DNA from: Parelaphostrongylus tenuis
Lineage: Eukaryota > Nematoda > Chromadorea > Rhabditida > Metastrongylidae
NCBI GenBank assembly: GCA_019055375.1
Contig: JAHQIW010000251.1
Location: 62,001 to 126,000 of the forward strand
DNA length: 64,000 nt
Direction of reading: 5' to 3'
In this document: positions 23,044 through 36,099 of the stretch, piece after piece
How the letters are laid out: every line of letters begins with the position of its first letter
Numbering within the stretch: the first letter of the stretch is position 1
Translations under genes and position numbers: made by a program
Notes under the pieces: generated by a model
What the model saw: only the letters and a program-made list of their open reading frames with translations
Told to the model about the DNA's origin: nothing
Databases searched by the model: none

Positions 23044-24537
23044 CTAACTGCGCAATGAAAAAATACTTTGGTGAAGGATGTCAGAGGTAAAAAAATGAGC
23101 AAAAAGCACAGGTGCACTTCGACCTGTAAGATTTACAGCAATACCTTCACTCCCAACATTCTTGGCTACTCCTGTTGGTAGGCCAAAGTTCTCTGGACGA
23201 TAAAAAGTCGGTTTCACGTTTTCGTTGTGAGAACGGGTAGTCGTTGGATAGCCACATGATTCCTTTAAGTAGCGGATAGTCACCAGGCGTTTTTGTAAAT
23301 CAAGTTCGACGAAATACATACTTCACCGTAGTAGCTGCTGGGACGTGAGACATTTTCAATAATTTGATTGTAACTGTGCATAGAGATGCGACCTGCGGTT
23401 GAGGTACGAGGAGTGGAGCTGATGAATTTTGGTCCATGGTGAGGGTTTGTTTTTGGTAAAGAGGACACAAAGGGCTGAAAAATTATTGCACGATGAGCGT
23501 CGAGACAAACAGCTCATCATGTGATAGAAGACTAACACACTATCAAGTGAATTTTCGATCGCTGAGAGAATTCGTGACACAGTACCTGGAATGAAGTTGT
23601 TGTGGATGTCTGCTGTGGTCTCCAGTCTCGTTGAAGCCGCAACGACGGCACATTAGGTGGTTCATCAATTGAATCACCAACAACGGGAGACAATTCCTGA
23701 AGAACCACATTATAACAATTTGAAAGAAAAACGAAAAAAAATCGTTTAACTTGTGGAACAGTGAACACTGGCGGTACACGATGTCTCTCGCTTTTCTGGA
23801 CAGGAGTGTACAAATCCGAGAGATAGTCTTCTTCATTTGTAGACTCCAGAAGAGAAGATAAATTTGATGGGATGGTTGACAACGAACTGCTATCAATAGG
23901 TTTCAAATGCTCTCGTGACATTCCGTATTGGGATTTTCGAACGAATCTGCAAACAGTTGTGATAACGCATAAGTTCAGAATTTATTTCTTATCTTCAATC
24001 ATGTTCAAAGTCACTATGAAGCACAGATGATAACAAAGATTATGTGGTATGAACTTTAGCGCTCTTATAGCAGTGTTACGATCTGGTAACTATATAATGG
24101 AGGAGGCCGTTTGATATCAAAAGTTTTAAACTTCAAGCGGGAGGCAAACGCACGTTTGACCCATACAGGGGCCCGTGCTACCACTTTACCAACGAAGACA
24201 CGTTCGACACGAGTGGAACGCGGGTCAAACCTGCTTGAGGTTCAAAGTTTTCCAGAACATCAAGTGGTACTTCAACGTTATATCTACACCATTACACACA
24301 TACACGTATGGACATTTTTACTGGTAGATTTTTTGTTAAAATCTTACCTCTTATCCCTCAACCACTTCTCGTCCGATTTTGATTTAGCGAGTTGAAATCG
24401 AGGAAGTGATGTCGAATTATCCGAACTGCTATCGGAATCGAACTCTAAATTTATCAATAAAGAAATTTACACCATTCAAAAAATGACTGATCAAACGATT
24501 TACCTGAATACGAGTAGCCTTCATCTTCATAATTCAT
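23044..24537 (-). CDS. Unrecognised six-exon gene, 269 aa, serine/proline-rich
   Basis: Six exons join with correct phase: 24537-24504, 24444-24348, 23946-23751, 23696-23586, 23474-23322 and 23262-23044 (TAG). Donors are GTAAAT, GTAAGA, GTTAAA, GTACTG and GTATGT; acceptors are TTTAG, TTGCAG, TTCAG, TTTCAG and TTAAAG, the last being the weakest. The product starts MNYEDEGYSYSEFDSDSSSD, continues with a basic patch (DEKWLRDKRFVRKSQYG), then long polar stretches (SSSLSTIPSNLSSLLEST, EEDYLSDLYTPVQKSERHR, VVGDSIDEPPNVPS) and ends GRSAPVLFAHFFTSDILHQ. No signal peptide, membrane span or known fold is seen; it looks largely disordered and could be a regulatory or scaffold protein. An acceptor-like GGTTACAG about 45 bp upstream of the ATG may be a spliced-leader site. 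The regular splice structure makes me confident it is a gene; its function is unknown to me. Confidence 0.78.
24135..24255. repeat. tRNA-like / SINE fragments
   Basis: GGTCAAACCTGC and an inverse CGCACGTTTGACCC are B-box-like, with GTGCTACCACTTTACC resembling an inverted A box. Weak; it lies just inside the 5' flank of the gene at 23044-24537, within its intron 2 (24347-23947). Confidence 0.25.
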
Positions 24538-25364
24538 TGTACAGCGTTGAAGACTCTCAAATCACTCGATTCCGAAAGCTGTAACCGTATGGTACTCAAT
24601 AGATACAGAACTAACGCATATGTGTATCTAACATATTGTGGAAGAAACATGTATGACATATGGGAAAGAATGTCATGAGAAGATGTCTAATCAACCAATC
24701 TATGGAAAAGGATCAATAAAGGAGAGAGTGGGAGGGTGTGAGTGTATGGTTCGGCATGGTTTTATGACGGTAGATTGTCTGCCACTTATCCATACAATCG
24801 TCCGAATCGTTAATCATTGCAGTTGGATTGAACAGAGTGGTAATTGAATAAAACAGGTAGAAAAGTGCTTCAGAACAGACTGAAGTAATCCCAAATGTTT
24901 CTAGAGAACGAATTTCCTTGAGAAACTATGCGGGAGCAAATGTGTCAAAAAGACAAGATTTCATCCACTCGTTTATTTATACAACTTTTTCATCAAACAC
25001 TCCTCCCTCTCCTTCTTCAGTGCATCTTTACAACGAATTCAGACTACATTCAGATTAGTTATATTTGTTTCTATGAACAGTGCGCTCATGCTAACTTTTT
25101 ACTGAAACTGGTTGTGAAAATATTTCCTGGACTCAACTATCCAAAACCAGCGTCTCACTTAAACATGCGCTGATTGCCGATATTTACCAAGATACTGAAA
25201 ATGTTCATTCACACTATTCAGACCTTGCTTTTCCGAAAGAAAAGATTGCAAAGCGTGAAATGTCCAGTATTAATCCATTCATCAGAAATTCCGTACCTAG
25301 CATCATAATGGTGATTGAATACATGTGTGGCCTACACAATAACATGCAAGGCCTACCGTATGCT

Positions 25365-25615
25365 GGGCGCGTGTGATCCAGTGGTGAGAGGTGTTCTGCG
25401 TCGTCCACAAGGTCGATAGCTCAATCCCGCGTTCATGGCTCATCAAGCCATTCATCCCTCCGGGGTCGGTAAATTGTATCAGACTCATCTCAGACTTATC
25501 TGAGAGGATAAGCAACACTGACTCGATTTAGCGGGAGGCCACCACGAGCCATTGTAAAGGGCAGAAATACATTCAGTCACCTCAAACGAAGCCAAAAATT
25601 GAAAAGGAATGCACG
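25365..25615 (+). repeat. SINE family 1, best copy
   Basis: A tRNA-like head (GATCCAGTGGTGAGAGG and TCGATAGCTCAATCCCGC) is followed by a body with CATCCCTCCGGGGTCGG, GTATCAGACTCATCTCAGAC, GAGAGGATAAGCAACACTG, ACTCGATTTAGCG and a tail CATTCAGTCACCTCAAACGA. The same order is seen at 63825-64000 and, much diverged, at 44770-44975. Probably a Pol III-transcribed SINE. Confidence 0.6.
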
Positions 25616-26274
25616 GCGCATCCCTCAGGGATTGATCAAACACATGAGCTTTACTCTTTGTTTAGCTTTACCGTATATTGAGTCAATAGTTTTCTCTAAG
25701 AGAAACTGTTACAAATTGGAAGACTCGCAGGGATGGGGAGCAAGGTTAGGAGAGGACTGAAATCGAACCAACGACTTCGTTTGAACTGTAGGGCAGTTCT
25801 TAGACTACACATTAGTCTATTTGACAGACCACATGACATGTTGGCTCAAGTAATAATTACGAGATTACACTATAATTATCATACTCATTGTGTGAATTTC
25901 GGGGGTTTTTGCGCTAAGTTCAATTCAATCAAAAAAAAAAAAACTATACTTTACCGAAACGAAGAATTATGAATCTGGACGAATTCAAAATATTCTACAG
26001 TCTAAAGAAGTGTTAAAGTTTTCAGACAATTTTGAGGATCGCACTACCTTTTGGCTAGCCGAAATGTGCAGAAATGTTCAAGTTACTAAATTTTAGAAAA
26101 CTTTTATCGAAATGCAAAAGAAACTTCTGATCTCAAGGTTTCATGTTGTTCCCAACTATGCTGATAAGGTACAGAACACCAGTTAGTATCCAAAGACATC
26201 AGATTCCGAACTGCACAGGTAGAAGAAAATTTACATATCAAGTAAAATGTTAAATAACCAATAGAATGATATAT

Positions 26275-26350
26275 TCCTTAGTACGAAATTTGTATAATAA
26301 ATAATAATTGATAAAGAAATTTATATAATAAATATAATAATATAAATGTA
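26275..26350. repeat. AT-rich low-complexity tandem block
   Basis: Repeated AATAAATAATAAT-like units and a repeated ATAAAGAAATTTATATAATAA-like segment; flanked by two copies of AATAGAATGATAT / AATAAAATGATAT. Confidence 0.6.
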
Positions 26351-27465
26351 CGACCAATAAAATGATATTTCCCTCAGTACGAAATGCAACGACTGAAATC
26401 CGCTTCTACTGCTATTTTAATTACGTCGTTCGTTTGGAATCTAATTTTGAACATTCGTCATCGACACACTTTTGTTCAAATATTCAAAGCTTTGTACTCG
26501 ATCAACGACTAATGGACATAAATAATGAAAAATCAGAAAAGGTTGATATAAGTTAAATGATCCCGTGAATAATGTGGTAAAGGAAAACGATAGTCCGTAT
26601 ACCGGTTCACAAAACATTAAATTAACAAACCGCAGTTTGTTGGTTGTTAGAGACGGTCAGATCATCACCGATGGTTATTTTGTCTACACATTCTTGTAGA
26701 AAAACGACATGAGAATCGATTCACCTTGCCCATTAAATGACGATAATACGCGATTTAGGGATTAGTCCACGTCGCTAAACGTACACTAGGTGGACAATGT
26801 CAATGCTGAAGGCAATGTTGACAAGACTGCAGAAATTTATGAGCCATTGAATATGTCACCAAAATCCTCGATGTTGGCGATAACTCCATTGTGTAATAAT
26901 CTTTAGCGTCCTACGTACGTCTTAATCACAAACACATGCAATATAAACACAAACACATCGCAAATCTAGACCATATTATTCGCTAAAATTTAATATCTAG
27001 ATGTTACTTTTCTTGCGTTCCTATGAAACCCGGTCATTAATCTATTCCTAGCAATTCAAGAAATGATCGCTGTAATTCTAGAAATTTGAGCTTCTTTGAT
27101 CCAACGATCCTTCCAGCCAACGTTTTGGCTGGAGGAATTCCTGTGTGTCGAAGTGCATTGTACATTGAGGTTTGTTCCGCAAAAAAAAAAACTTCCTGAA
27201 GGGAGGACTCTTCATTCTCAACGGGAAATTCAACCAGCAGTCAATCAATGCTAACAATCGCCGCCATCTTGATAGCAACCTAGTCATAAGGTGACAAAAT
27301 CTCTTCCGTGTTCAAAGGGGATAGCGAATGCTTTAGGTGACGAGTTGGGGATGTCTTTGTGTGGGACGACATCAAAATTTCCATACTAGAATTACAACAC
27401 TGAAAGAGGGAAACACTGAGGGACCTATTAAAACGTGAAATAGCAAAGATTAGACGTCGATAACA

Positions 27466-27535
27466 CGGAACGGATATTCATCATAACATTATCTACCAGA
27501 CGGAACGGATATTCATCATAACATTATCTACCAGA
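27466..27535. repeat. Perfect 35-bp tandem duplication
   Basis: The unit that starts CGGAACGGATATTC and ends ATCTACCAGA occupies 27466-27500 and again 27501-27535 without a single difference. Perfect identity points to a recent duplication in the sampled genome (or, less likely, an assembly artefact). Confidence 0.95.
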
Positions 27536-28194
27536 AGACAAAAGAAAGAATAAGCTTTATGAATGATTATCTTTGCATATAATATGCAAAGATGAAGGCA
27601 AATCCAGGCAACTGTCGTCCCTTGCGGTTCTCTTTCACAAAAGAGTCCGTAAATGATCACCACATCACAAAATAAGCAGGCAAGTGTGTTATTGGAGTAG
27701 AAAGGTGTATGACGCCAAGCAAGACAACAACGAACCTCAACACAACGCAGTTCGCTTACGCAACATTCAACGCAATACGTAGAGGAATGCCCTAATCGGG
27801 AAGAGCAACCGACAATTTAAAGCATTTGGATTGAAGATAGAATTATCATCACACTTGATACAGTCGATCGATGTTACAAGACGTCTCGTCGTCTCATACT
27901 CCACATAGGAATCATGAAATATTCAAATTCAGTCGGATTTTTATCATTCTACCGGTCAGACAAACACTCTGTTACGTGAATGTCAGGGAAAACTGCAATT
28001 TCTACGTTACTTCAAGACGAATCGGCAGTATATTGGTGATCGTCCGCTCAGCTTTGAAAACCTTAGCCTAGAGTCACTTCATTGTAAAAGGGGAATGTAT
28101 ATTGTGGTTGAAGCATTCTTAGGATTACAATAATTGCTCGATGATAGCGAAGATCACATGGTGACTATATAAGTTTTAAGATATTCACCTGAAC

Positions 28195-28460
28195 AGATTG
28201 CGTGATTTTTGTGTACCACTCAATTTCAAACAGATATAAATTACACACTTAGAAAAAGTTGTCAGCTCAACTGAGTTCAATGGCAAAATATGCTTACTAG
28301 ATCAAACTTGTCAAGGGTTGCTTGAACAGCTTCAATAGTTCTTATCGAAAAAAGAGTGGTAGCAAAGCGGTGGCCTTGATGCTGTAACGGCAGCACGCAT
28401 CATCGTTAGAGATGAAAAGAGGTTCAGCTCCCGCTTGAGATCGGATTTTTGCGTTCAGCT
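28195..28460 (+). repeat. tRNA-like SINE unit related to the 8.7-9.5 kb cluster
   Basis: TTTTTGTGTACCACTCAATTTC and TCAGCTCAACTGAGTT match the tail blocks of the 9-kb units; downstream a head with AGCGGTGGCC and GGTTCAGCTCCCGC follows. The order tail then head matches the tandem layout at 9 kb. Confidence 0.5.
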
Positions 28461-28599
28461 CAATCTTCTCAAATGAATATTTCAACTTTCTACTACTGCT
28501 AGAAATCAATTTATTCGAAGAAATATAGATTATGGATAAGTTTGGTTGGGTGATGAGATCACTATACCATAATAATAACAATAATGCACGAACGCTGCA

Positions 28600-30600
28600 A
28601 GAACGACCGATGACACACTAAGAGATTTAAATGACGAACGGCTGGGGATGCCATTGTATACAGCAGAGGCCAACCAGCAACCGTAATTACTATTCCTTTC
28701 ATGACATAACGGGTGATTGAATGACAGATGTTCTAACGGCGGGATATCTCATGAATTTAGTACGCTTGCATAGAAGCATGTCAAAAAGAAGTACGATGAG
28801 GTCAAAACATTATTGAGTTGTCGACGGAGAGAACACCTGCACGGAAAATCCATAGATGTGAAGGCCAGTATGTGGCAGAGTAACTAAACGAAACGAGTTC
28901 GTGTTACGAAATAATGGAATTCTACGAGGCAATTGTATTTGAATGTAAATCAAATAAAAGAAGAACATATCGAAAACGAAGGAAACCATGTTTCATACTT
29001 GAATTAATGGCTAAAGGGTAATCTGTTTGACAGAACTCCACGTGAGGGTGACTGAGGGGCGTTGCTCCCGCCAATGGGTCCGATTCAAACCCATTGAATG
29101 GTAATGGTGGGTAAGAGAGGTCAATGAGAGAGCACGTGAATCACTTGAGTAGAGAGAGAAATAGATGGAATGAGGGTGTGCACCCGTATGGGAGGTGAGC
29201 GAATCCACCGAACCGATTCGAACGTGACGTTGGTGCATCCAGAGGTTGAGTGACGTCCGTGTGGTACGGTGGGAAATTTATACACTGACCTCATGTAACT
29301 GGGAAACAAATCGGATGAGGTCTCGACGAGGCTGAAAGTCCCAGTGATATCAGTGAAGACTTTGAGTTGATGACGATGATGATGATGATGGTGATAGTAC
29401 TCAAAATATCTAACCATGTCTGAATCATATCTGCATCAAATGCATCTGTTTCCTTGTAACTTATGGAAGTACAGATGGATTAATGCACCATCCATACTTC
29501 ATGAAAAAATACATTTTTTTAGCACAGCTTGGAGACTCAATTGTCATTGGCAGCAATCAAGGACCAGACCACTGGGAAATTTAGATGGTATAACAGTGTA
29601 AACTTTGGAAACATCGCGTTACGCAGGGGTACATTTGAGACTCCCCACCCATGAAAACATGGAAAACATTAAAAATCGCCTGAACAAGAGTTTCCTGTTT
29701 TTACAGTAAATCTTTTCATTGAGGATCCTGTCACATCACTAAACATTTAAATTCTAGCGCTTGACTCTTGTGATGAATCACTAGAAGTCATTCATTAGCA
29801 TCAAATGTCTATACATAAAAAGACTTTATGAAGGACTTAGTCTGATATACATCAAAAGTAATGGATCATCATGCGACAACGTTCATCAAATTCATCAAGT
29901 GGGTCGCCTAAATGTGATGTATCCTTCTCCTTCATGAATTTCCAAGCACACAAAAACCGGCTATTCGATATCAATCACTGCAGGGAACGAAGAATATTTC
30001 AATGTTTTTCGACAAATTATCTGAATCCATGAAATCAATGAAATTATCTGAATTTCATCGGAAAACGTTTAGAAAACCAAGAACCCAGGATTAAGTGGAT
30101 CAAAAACTCACACTGATGATATGAGGATTTAACGTTGTGTGGTAAACCTCAAGAAACTGAAATAATCTATTCGACTAGTCACAAATTCAGATTAACGTTA
30201 ACATTTGGAAATCTAATTTCGAAACTACAAATGTGAGCGATATTTTTGTTAGAGTCAACTGATCGTTATTGCATCGTGTATTAAAAAAACGTTCAAGAAT
30301 TTTGGTAATAGAAATACAATGAACACGTAGCAACATTCTGAACTTTTAACCAACGTATAGCAACTCAAAACTTGAACAGGTGTGTCGAAAAAGCACAATA
30401 ATGAACGCAGTGGACTAGAAGAACTATGCGAAAGATTTGTTGAGCAACTGCGTATTTGTGAGAACGATTACGTTATGAAAAAGAGAAATACTCCCTACAG
30501 GCACCAAAATAAAGCAAAATAAAAGAAGTCAGAGTTATTATTTAGGCTAGGATACCGTGCCTCATCAGGCAGACCGACTTATGATAAAGGGACCTAGTTA
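28600..30600. other. Intergenic, 3' side of glycogenin
   Basis: No gene recognised. Minus-strand frames at 29011-29417 contain a His run from a GATGAT repeat (about 29370-29392) and are not supported by splice sites. Confidence 0.3.
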
Positions 30601-30686
30601 ACACAAAGTTGTGATTAAAACGTTATGCTGGGCAGAACATTTGGAATAACCGCTGCATGGGCTACAAATCTGTAAACAAGCAATTT

Positions 30687-33600
30687 CTACTCCTGAAGAG
30701 CACGATCGAGAGCTGCTTGGATATTAGCAAACGCGTCTCGACCCATAAAATCAGGTTGACCGCATTCCCACGCGCGCAGCCTGTCTTCTTCGGATGGCGA
30801 AGGCATCTGAAAGAAGGAAATAAACATTACCTAGAACAGAAAACATCTAGACTATGATTTACATTGTTGAATTTGGAAGGATATTACGTAAGATGTATAA
30901 CAACTCAAAAAAAAAACTGCCACATAACAGAACGTTGTTGGTACGCTACACGAAAAGTCGATGTTTGAATCAATATCCACCTTTCATAAATTTTCAGGTT
31001 TCCCAGACTAAGATTTTGCTCGGGTAGTGTTCGTAGGCATTATAAATGAACGACGATGAAAAATTACCTAATCTTCGATCTTATGAAAATAAATAACCCC
31101 GTAACTCGTGAACTAGCGCAGATATTTCTACATACCTTGTCTCGATTAGATCCAGGTGAGAAACACGCTTCAGCCTGTAATCGTTGTGAGTTAATGTTAA
31201 ACTGCAAACCAGTAAGTAAAACACTGCAAATGGATAGCACAATATGCATCCAACAAACACATTTCACGCTATTACAAACTTAAAGCCATAAGTTCTAACT
31301 AAATTTTGTCAGAAAGACTTTATATGATTTAAATCGTGTTGCACCGCACTGAAAGCGAAGCGAGTACCAAAAACTAATGCGATATGAAACAAAGGCATGT
31401 GTTGGAACAAGTGCATAGATAGAAAAGTAGCACAACTCACACTCAAGGAAGCCACTTCTTCGTCTGCCGAACAGCGTGTGTCCTCATCTTCACTAAGAAA
31501 TTGGGGATGAGCTAGGAAGGCATGCGATTCTACAGCTACACAAACTTCAGGCTCAAAAACCAAACTGAGGCCTAAATTCTGCGTAATGGATTCATAGCTA
31601 GGTTGCTCAGACATTGGAGGAAGCTTTCGACAATGTTCATTATCAAAAGCTTGCTGAGGTGATGTTCCAATGTGATCAGCACTAGATTCCAATGAATAGT
31701 ATTGTACTGATATCACTGCATCTTCTCTCGGTGACGACGGAAGTGATGATGATGGACCAATTGGTGATGAGTATGACGAAGTCGTCTTCAAAACAGCATT
31801 CAAAGATATTAAGAACAAAAGGGTGAGTATCACCACTACCACACTACAAGCCATGCGTTTATAGAAGTGAATTAAGATAGTGCTTCAACTGCAAATCCTA
31901 TAAACTTCAAAGCGAATATACTTTGCCTCGTAAGGGACATGACAATGTGCAAACTGCAATCACAGATTGAACTTCGACGACATACTGTGCGTGCACTTTC
32001 CATCTTGCCATGTCGCCAGCTGTTTAAAAGTGAGGAGAACGAAAGCGATAACCATCATTATAAATCAAAAGTGGGGCTGTTGAATATTTGAGATTTGTTG
32101 CTGAGGATTTTTTGACTCACATGCGCAGCTACACTGGTCTGATGAATTTGTTTCCACTTCTCCAAATGTTCACTCTGAGCAGCCGATGATGAACCGTGCC
32201 ACGGTTTATCAGCTCCAATAAAGTGTACAATTTTTGTTGACGCACCGTATCTGCAGTGTACTTTTTGGCTACTGATATGTTACCGAAACAGAATCAAACT
32301 TCTACAGATGTAGCACTAGTTACTACCTACGTATTACAAAAAACCATACTTCTTGTACGCAGCTGCGTAACTGTAGAATACTCCAGCTGTCATGTTATAA
32401 ATGAATGGCAGCCGATGAATTGCAGGCAAATCGCGCCATCCAGCAAAGAACTCATTGAGAAGACCTTGATCACCTCCGTCAAATGAGCCATGTGATAAGG
32501 CGAAATCCAGGAGGCGACCTAGTATCAGATGGAAGCTGGTTTGAGATTGAAGCATCGTCTATCCATAGTTTATTTCTAGCATATATTTGCGTTCAAGTGA
32601 ACTCAAGAGTACAAACATCACCGATTGGCCTAATTTCTAAGAAAATTACTTTTTACACGCCTATTTAACACTTCACATGTTGAGTAGTGTAAATAATACG
32701 CAATAAATAATAAAAAGTGATTGATAAGGCCTACGATATGTCTCAAGGCTTGGTACGTAGACAAAGACGCCGCTGTTGAAGCAATCAGGCCATCCAATAT
32801 CGGGAGCTGCAGAGAATTCTGGTCGCTCGAATAACTCATCAGAGTTTTGCAATACCTATGATGTAGGAAAGTTAGCTGAATATCTCATTAAATTGAGACG
32901 AACGTTTTTTGAACAGAAACATGGAGGGTAAGGAAATCATGAAAGCTATAGAAACGTAATTTATTGTGTAGCTTGAACAGCAAACTGACGAAAAGATCAT
33001 TATAGTGCAAAATGTAATCACTGGGTGGGAAAGAAAATAAAGCGTGAGAAAAGACTGATTCTATGACTAAAAATAGAGACAATAGAAGATATCTGCAATC
33101 TGTGAATACTTAAAACCGTAAATGTCTGTATTTACGCTCATTCAGAAAAATTGGGCTAAGCAAAGGAGAATAACGGAAAGAGAAGAGATGCCAAAATGCG
33201 TGGAATCTTTCTCAACGGAGGCTATCTCGCCTAAATCCTTGTGTAAAAGGTAAATTTTCTGAGCAGACCTCAAATTATTATCTTCGCAACTTGGAAAATT
33301 GAAGGTCACACAATGTATCACTGGGAGTTTTAAACAAAATACTCCAATCTTTTTCTCACAAATCTAAAAGGCTATAACATGGGTCTTAGGTCGTGATATA
33401 TTGCAGGAAAATCACCGAAGGAAAAAAGGTTCAAACTAGCAGTTTAACGGGCCAGAAAACAACTGTCTCTGACACTGGCAATAATGTCCACTTAACCACT
33501 TGCAATTCGCTAAACCTTACCATAGTATCTGCATCCAAAAATACAGCCTTGTTGTACTGTACCAATCTCCAACAATTGAGTTTCGTGAACGTAACACCGA

Positions 33601-36043
33601 GATCAGGTCGATTAATCAGCGCAAGGTTTTCCTAAAGAAACGCTTTCTTTTTTGCCAAATACATCTTACTCTAATTTACTTTTCACCTACGCGAGACCGC
33701 ATGCGCAGTATACTGCTCATCATGAAATGGACTTGAAAACGGCGTGCGCAATGTACACTTTAAGTTTAGAGCGCTCCAGAATTTTCTTTTTAACCGCACT
33801 ATGTGCATTGATTCGATAGTTCATCAAAAGAAGATGAAAATATGAGAGGTGGGAGCGAAGAGACGTGCTGTGCACCTAATAATTTACAAAAACATTATTT
33901 CAAGAGAAACCTCATTCACCGGTGATCTGATTAACTAACGATTGCCAGTTCATTTCAATAGTTATGATGAAAAACGGTATTTATTTGGAATATGCGGATA
34001 CGAAAAAGATATCAAATTAGCTCGACATAAGCAGGACAATCATTCCAAATGTGACAGCAATGTGTTTGCATTTCGAACCATAATAGCGAACACCAAATAA
34101 TTGCATACAAATCAATCACATTCACGGAACGATAGGGCTAGGGCTCTCCTACAACTCTCTTTCGTTTGCAACCCCTCAGTTCTCTTAGTTATTGAAATAC
34201 TGTTTATTCTCAAATATTAGCAAGTTTGCGGCAACGCGAAGATTGCTCGTATTTGGTTGAGCCTCACTAGGAAAAAATGCGCAGTCTCGATATTGTGACA
34301 TATCACTAGATCTCGAGTTAGTGAATCTTACAGCCTATAACGAAACTGATAAAAAAATACTTTTGCAAAACCCACGTGATCGTTACTATCCATGACGTCA
34401 ACATGGCTCACTTCATCGAACTGTGCTTCGAGCTCGGCGCGTAATCGATCCGAAACCTTAATGGTAGAAAACGTGCGAAGAAAGAACTAATTGAAGCCTG
34501 GATAGAAAGATCATATTCTCAGTGTTTCTTCACCAACTTTCTGTATCTCATATCTCTTTCTTGTACAAGATCGTACACATAAAACGGCTCGATATATCGT
34601 TTACCTACATTATACCAGTCATTTCTATGAAGTGTTCGACCATAGGATGAGGAAGCTTCAGAGAAGTTTTGAGCGTTCTTAATTTCAAACCGCTGATGTC
34701 TCAAATGTCATTTTTCAAATATAAATTTCGCTATATATTTCATACCATTACATTGTCGGAAATGAAACAAAACCAAGAAATTTCAAAGCATTGATTATAT
34801 GAAATCAAAATTGAAAGTTGTACACCACAAACCATTACCGTCAATCGCAGAGGATTTGGTTACACTGTCGTCAGCAATTGCAAAATACGACGTTTCAACA
34901 ACATTTTATTTTCACAGATTGAAGAGCTTTCAAGATCGGTAGAGTCGCTTACGATAATCTGCTACTGAGCTGACCATAAGAGGATATCCTTTGGAGTTAA
35001 TACATGTACGATGATTTGAGAGCTTATGAAAAAGCTTTATGTCAATAGAGCAATCTCGCGCCATTCCACTCGAACCTAGGGATTTGGAAAAAAACCGAAC
35101 ACGTGATTACCATATGATCGAATGGAAGTCGAGATGAACGAGGTCATAAAGTTGCTTTAATGATATTTCTATGCAATGATGACCACTCAATCCGCTCAAT
35201 GGTTAAGTATGAACTAAGCGAACACTTGTCAAAGTTAAATTCTCAATGAAGGTGAAAATGCTTTTTTTGTCTTGGAAGATCGAATCACTCACTAAAATTT
35301 TTCCTATTCGGGGCAAAAAAACTTCTATGAAAACCATACTAACGAAGTCGATAAAGTGCATAAACTATCAAAAAAATCTATGACCATCACTAATCAAATA
35401 AAACGCATCGATTCCGCCGCCGGACAAAACCCCTATAAATGAACCAATAAAGTGTAAGCTCCGCTTCATTTGTCTCAGTCAATAAACTACCAAACACGGA
35501 TCACCGACTTCTCGAATATAAAAAAGAAATCCCCTTCGCGAAGAAACACGTGGCAATACACGAGCCAGACAAAAAGTCCTTTCGACGAGTATATCAAACA
35601 CTCAAAACCTTGTCAACGAGATGTTTATCGTTTTACACGTTGGCAATTCCACTGACAGAAATGAATCATTTTTAGATAGATAAGGCAAAATTTTTTTAAA
35701 AAAATGTAGCACATCGAAGAAGTGCAAAGAGCATAGCAGAAAGGGTTTTTTGAAAGAAGAAGTTGAAAAGGAAATGAACCATACAGACTCACAGTGCTCT
35801 AAGTGCATGTGGCACGTGTGAGCCATCTGTAAGTTAGTTGTTGTAAACTGATTAAACTCTCCAGCAGCCAAAGGAAGTTAGTTATTTATTTTTGGAAAAA
35901 AGTGAAAGAAAGTATCATACATAGTTCGTCACCATGCAGTGAAGCTTCTTGATCGTACCAGATGCTTTTAAGGAATGAGCCAATACCAGTGCACCTTGAG
36001 CGTACCCGTCGTTGGTAGCAAGTGTGACCCACGCCTCAGACAT
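30687..36043 (-). CDS. gyg-1: Glycogenin (glycogen-priming glucosyltransferase), nine exons, 412 aa
   Basis: Exons on the minus strand: 36043-35921, 34456-34376, 33631-33521, 32855-32735, 32518-32350, 32250-32121, 31785-31441, 31174-31136, 30806-30687 (TAG); all phases agree. Glycogenin is a cytosolic GT8 enzyme that attaches glucose from UDP-glucose to its own tyrosine and starts the glycogen chain. The protein opens [20 protein letters not shown] and has [10 protein letters not shown] (82-91), the metal-binding DAD (101-103) in [35 protein letters not shown] (155-167), RLPFIYN, and YSY (194-196), whose second tyrosine aligns with the autoglucosylated Tyr195 of rabbit. [13 protein letters not shown] closes the catalytic part. 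A Ser-rich linker (exon 7, 115 codons) leads to the C-terminal [18 protein letters not shown] motif, which in other animals binds glycogen synthase. A histidine usual in KLHCW is Asn87 here. The start is the ATG that gives the family-typical N-terminus. Introns 1 to 3 are 0.7-1.5 kb. Confidence 0.96.
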
Positions 36044-36099
36044 TATACATGAAAAGAGTTTGATTAAGCAAAGGAACAGAAAATGAAAACACACTATCA

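Larger units (their letters stand above)
25733..28190. other. Intergenic, simple repeats only
   Basis: No exon recognised. AT-rich blocks at 26275-26350 (TAATAAATA-type repetition) and a perfect 35-bp tandem duplication at 27466-27535 are the only structured parts. Confidence 0.35.

Noticed and set aside
29011..29417. Minus-strand frames with a His run
   Set aside because: The His run comes from a GATGAT repeat and there is no splice support.
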